Below the pieces are notes generated by a model. It worked only from the letters and a program-made list of their open reading frames with translations. It searched no databases and was not told where the DNA came from. A stretch of 5,338 nucleotides of DNA from CAZVQX01 sp964629735 (GTDB lineage: Bacteria > Bacillota_I > Bacilli_A > RF39 > UBA660). The stretch covers positions 1-5,338 of the forward strand of contig CAZVQX010000028.1 of NCBI GenBank assembly GCA_964629735.1. Reading direction: 5' to 3'. Below are positions 5,107 through 5,338 of this stretch, in pieces. Position 1 is the first letter of the stretch; the number at the start of each line of letters is the position of its first letter. Both the position numbers and the translations under genes were made by a program.

Positions 5107-5338
5107 CTAATTAGCTTTCTTAATATTCATTATTACAGGTAAAATAATTGGTTTTCTACCTGTTTTATCATATATGTATGGTGACAATTGGGCAATAATT
5201 TCTTGCTTTATTTCAGCATAATTGATACGATTTTTTAATTTTGAAATAATTGCTTTTTTAGAAATTTTTTCCAATTGCTTTAACAATTCGAAATTATAAT
5301 TGACTAACACAAAGCCACGTGTTGTAATGTTGGGGTTA
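5107..5338 (-). CDS. rnj: Ribonuclease J, C-terminal end (partial)
   Basis: The - strand frame is open from the right edge to a TAG at 5109-5107 and shows the last 76 residues. It starts NPNITTRGFVLVNYNFELLK, the usual sequence following the metallo-beta-lactamase/beta-CASP core of RNase J (TRGFVYV in relatives). It ends with KNRINYAEIKQEIIAQLSPY, IYDKTGRKPIILPVIM and NIKKAN, the conserved C-terminal dimerisation domain (compare YKQTKRTPMILPVV in B. subtilis RNase J1). The enzyme is a 5'-3' exonuclease and endonuclease central to RNA decay in Gram-positive bacteria. A GTG at 5310 is in frame but internal, since the conserved sequence continues upstream. The catalytic part lies outside the window. 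J1 and J2 cannot be told apart from this piece. Confidence 0.93.
   Translation of the reverse strand, partial: NPNITTRGFVLVNYNFELLKQLEKISKKAIISKLKNRINYAEIKQEIIAQLSPYIYDKTGRKPIILPVIMNIKKAN

Noticed and set aside
5107..5310. A stand-alone 67-aa gene starting at GTG 5310 on the - strand
   Set aside because: The conserved RNase J sequence (NPNITTRGF) continues upstream to the window edge, so this is the tail of a longer gene and the GTG is an internal Val codon.
1..5338. CRISPR array, tRNA, rRNA, riboswitch or insertion-sequence ends
   Set aside because: No regularly spaced repeats, no tRNA-like cloverleaf, no transposase fragment and no terminal inverted repeats with target duplications were seen.

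Overview
The window is AT-rich DNA from a low-GC Gram-positive type bacterium (Bacilli, Erysipelotrichia or a relative). The reasons are strong AAGGAGG-type Shine-Dalgarno sequences, TTG start codons, a YfhO-family membrane glycosyltransferase, and an RNase J C-terminus at the right edge. TGA is used as a stop and TGG for Trp, so this is not a Mycoplasma-code genome. Species cannot be named from the sequence.

Left part (1-2210, + strand): the last 30 codons of an unidentified gene are followed by three closely spaced genes in the same direction. These encode a Schlafen/AlbA_2-domain protein (379 aa), a small membrane protein with three hydrophobic segments resembling the RipA/SLATT-like group (about 155 aa), and a short TIR-like protein of the MTH538/ThsB type (130 aa). 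Each has its own ribosome binding site and no terminator is seen between them, so they look like one operon whose promoter lies left of the window. The combination of a putative nucleic-acid-acting protein, an oligomeric membrane protein and a TIR NAD-processing domain looks like an anti-phage or abortive-infection cassette related in logic to Thoeris, but without a recognisable ThsA. That role is inference.

Middle part (2211-2574): this is not empty. On the - strand a near-consensus promoter (TTGACA, 16 nt, TATAAT) points back toward the cassette. It would drive a compact RNA of about 250 nt containing a Shine-Dalgarno, a 31-codon TTG-started ORF, and a long hairpin whose G-U pairs form only in the - strand RNA. 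The unit ends at a second hairpin that also serves as the terminator of the TIR operon. A + strand extended -10 promoter precedes the next gene.

Right part (2575-5338): a complete YfhO-family polytopic membrane protein (834 aa, + strand) converges on the 3' end of an RNase J gene (- strand). The two share one bidirectional terminator, and the stop codon of the yfhO-like gene lies in the terminator loop. These look like housekeeping genes, so the left part plus the small RNA unit is best read as an accessory insertion next to core genes.
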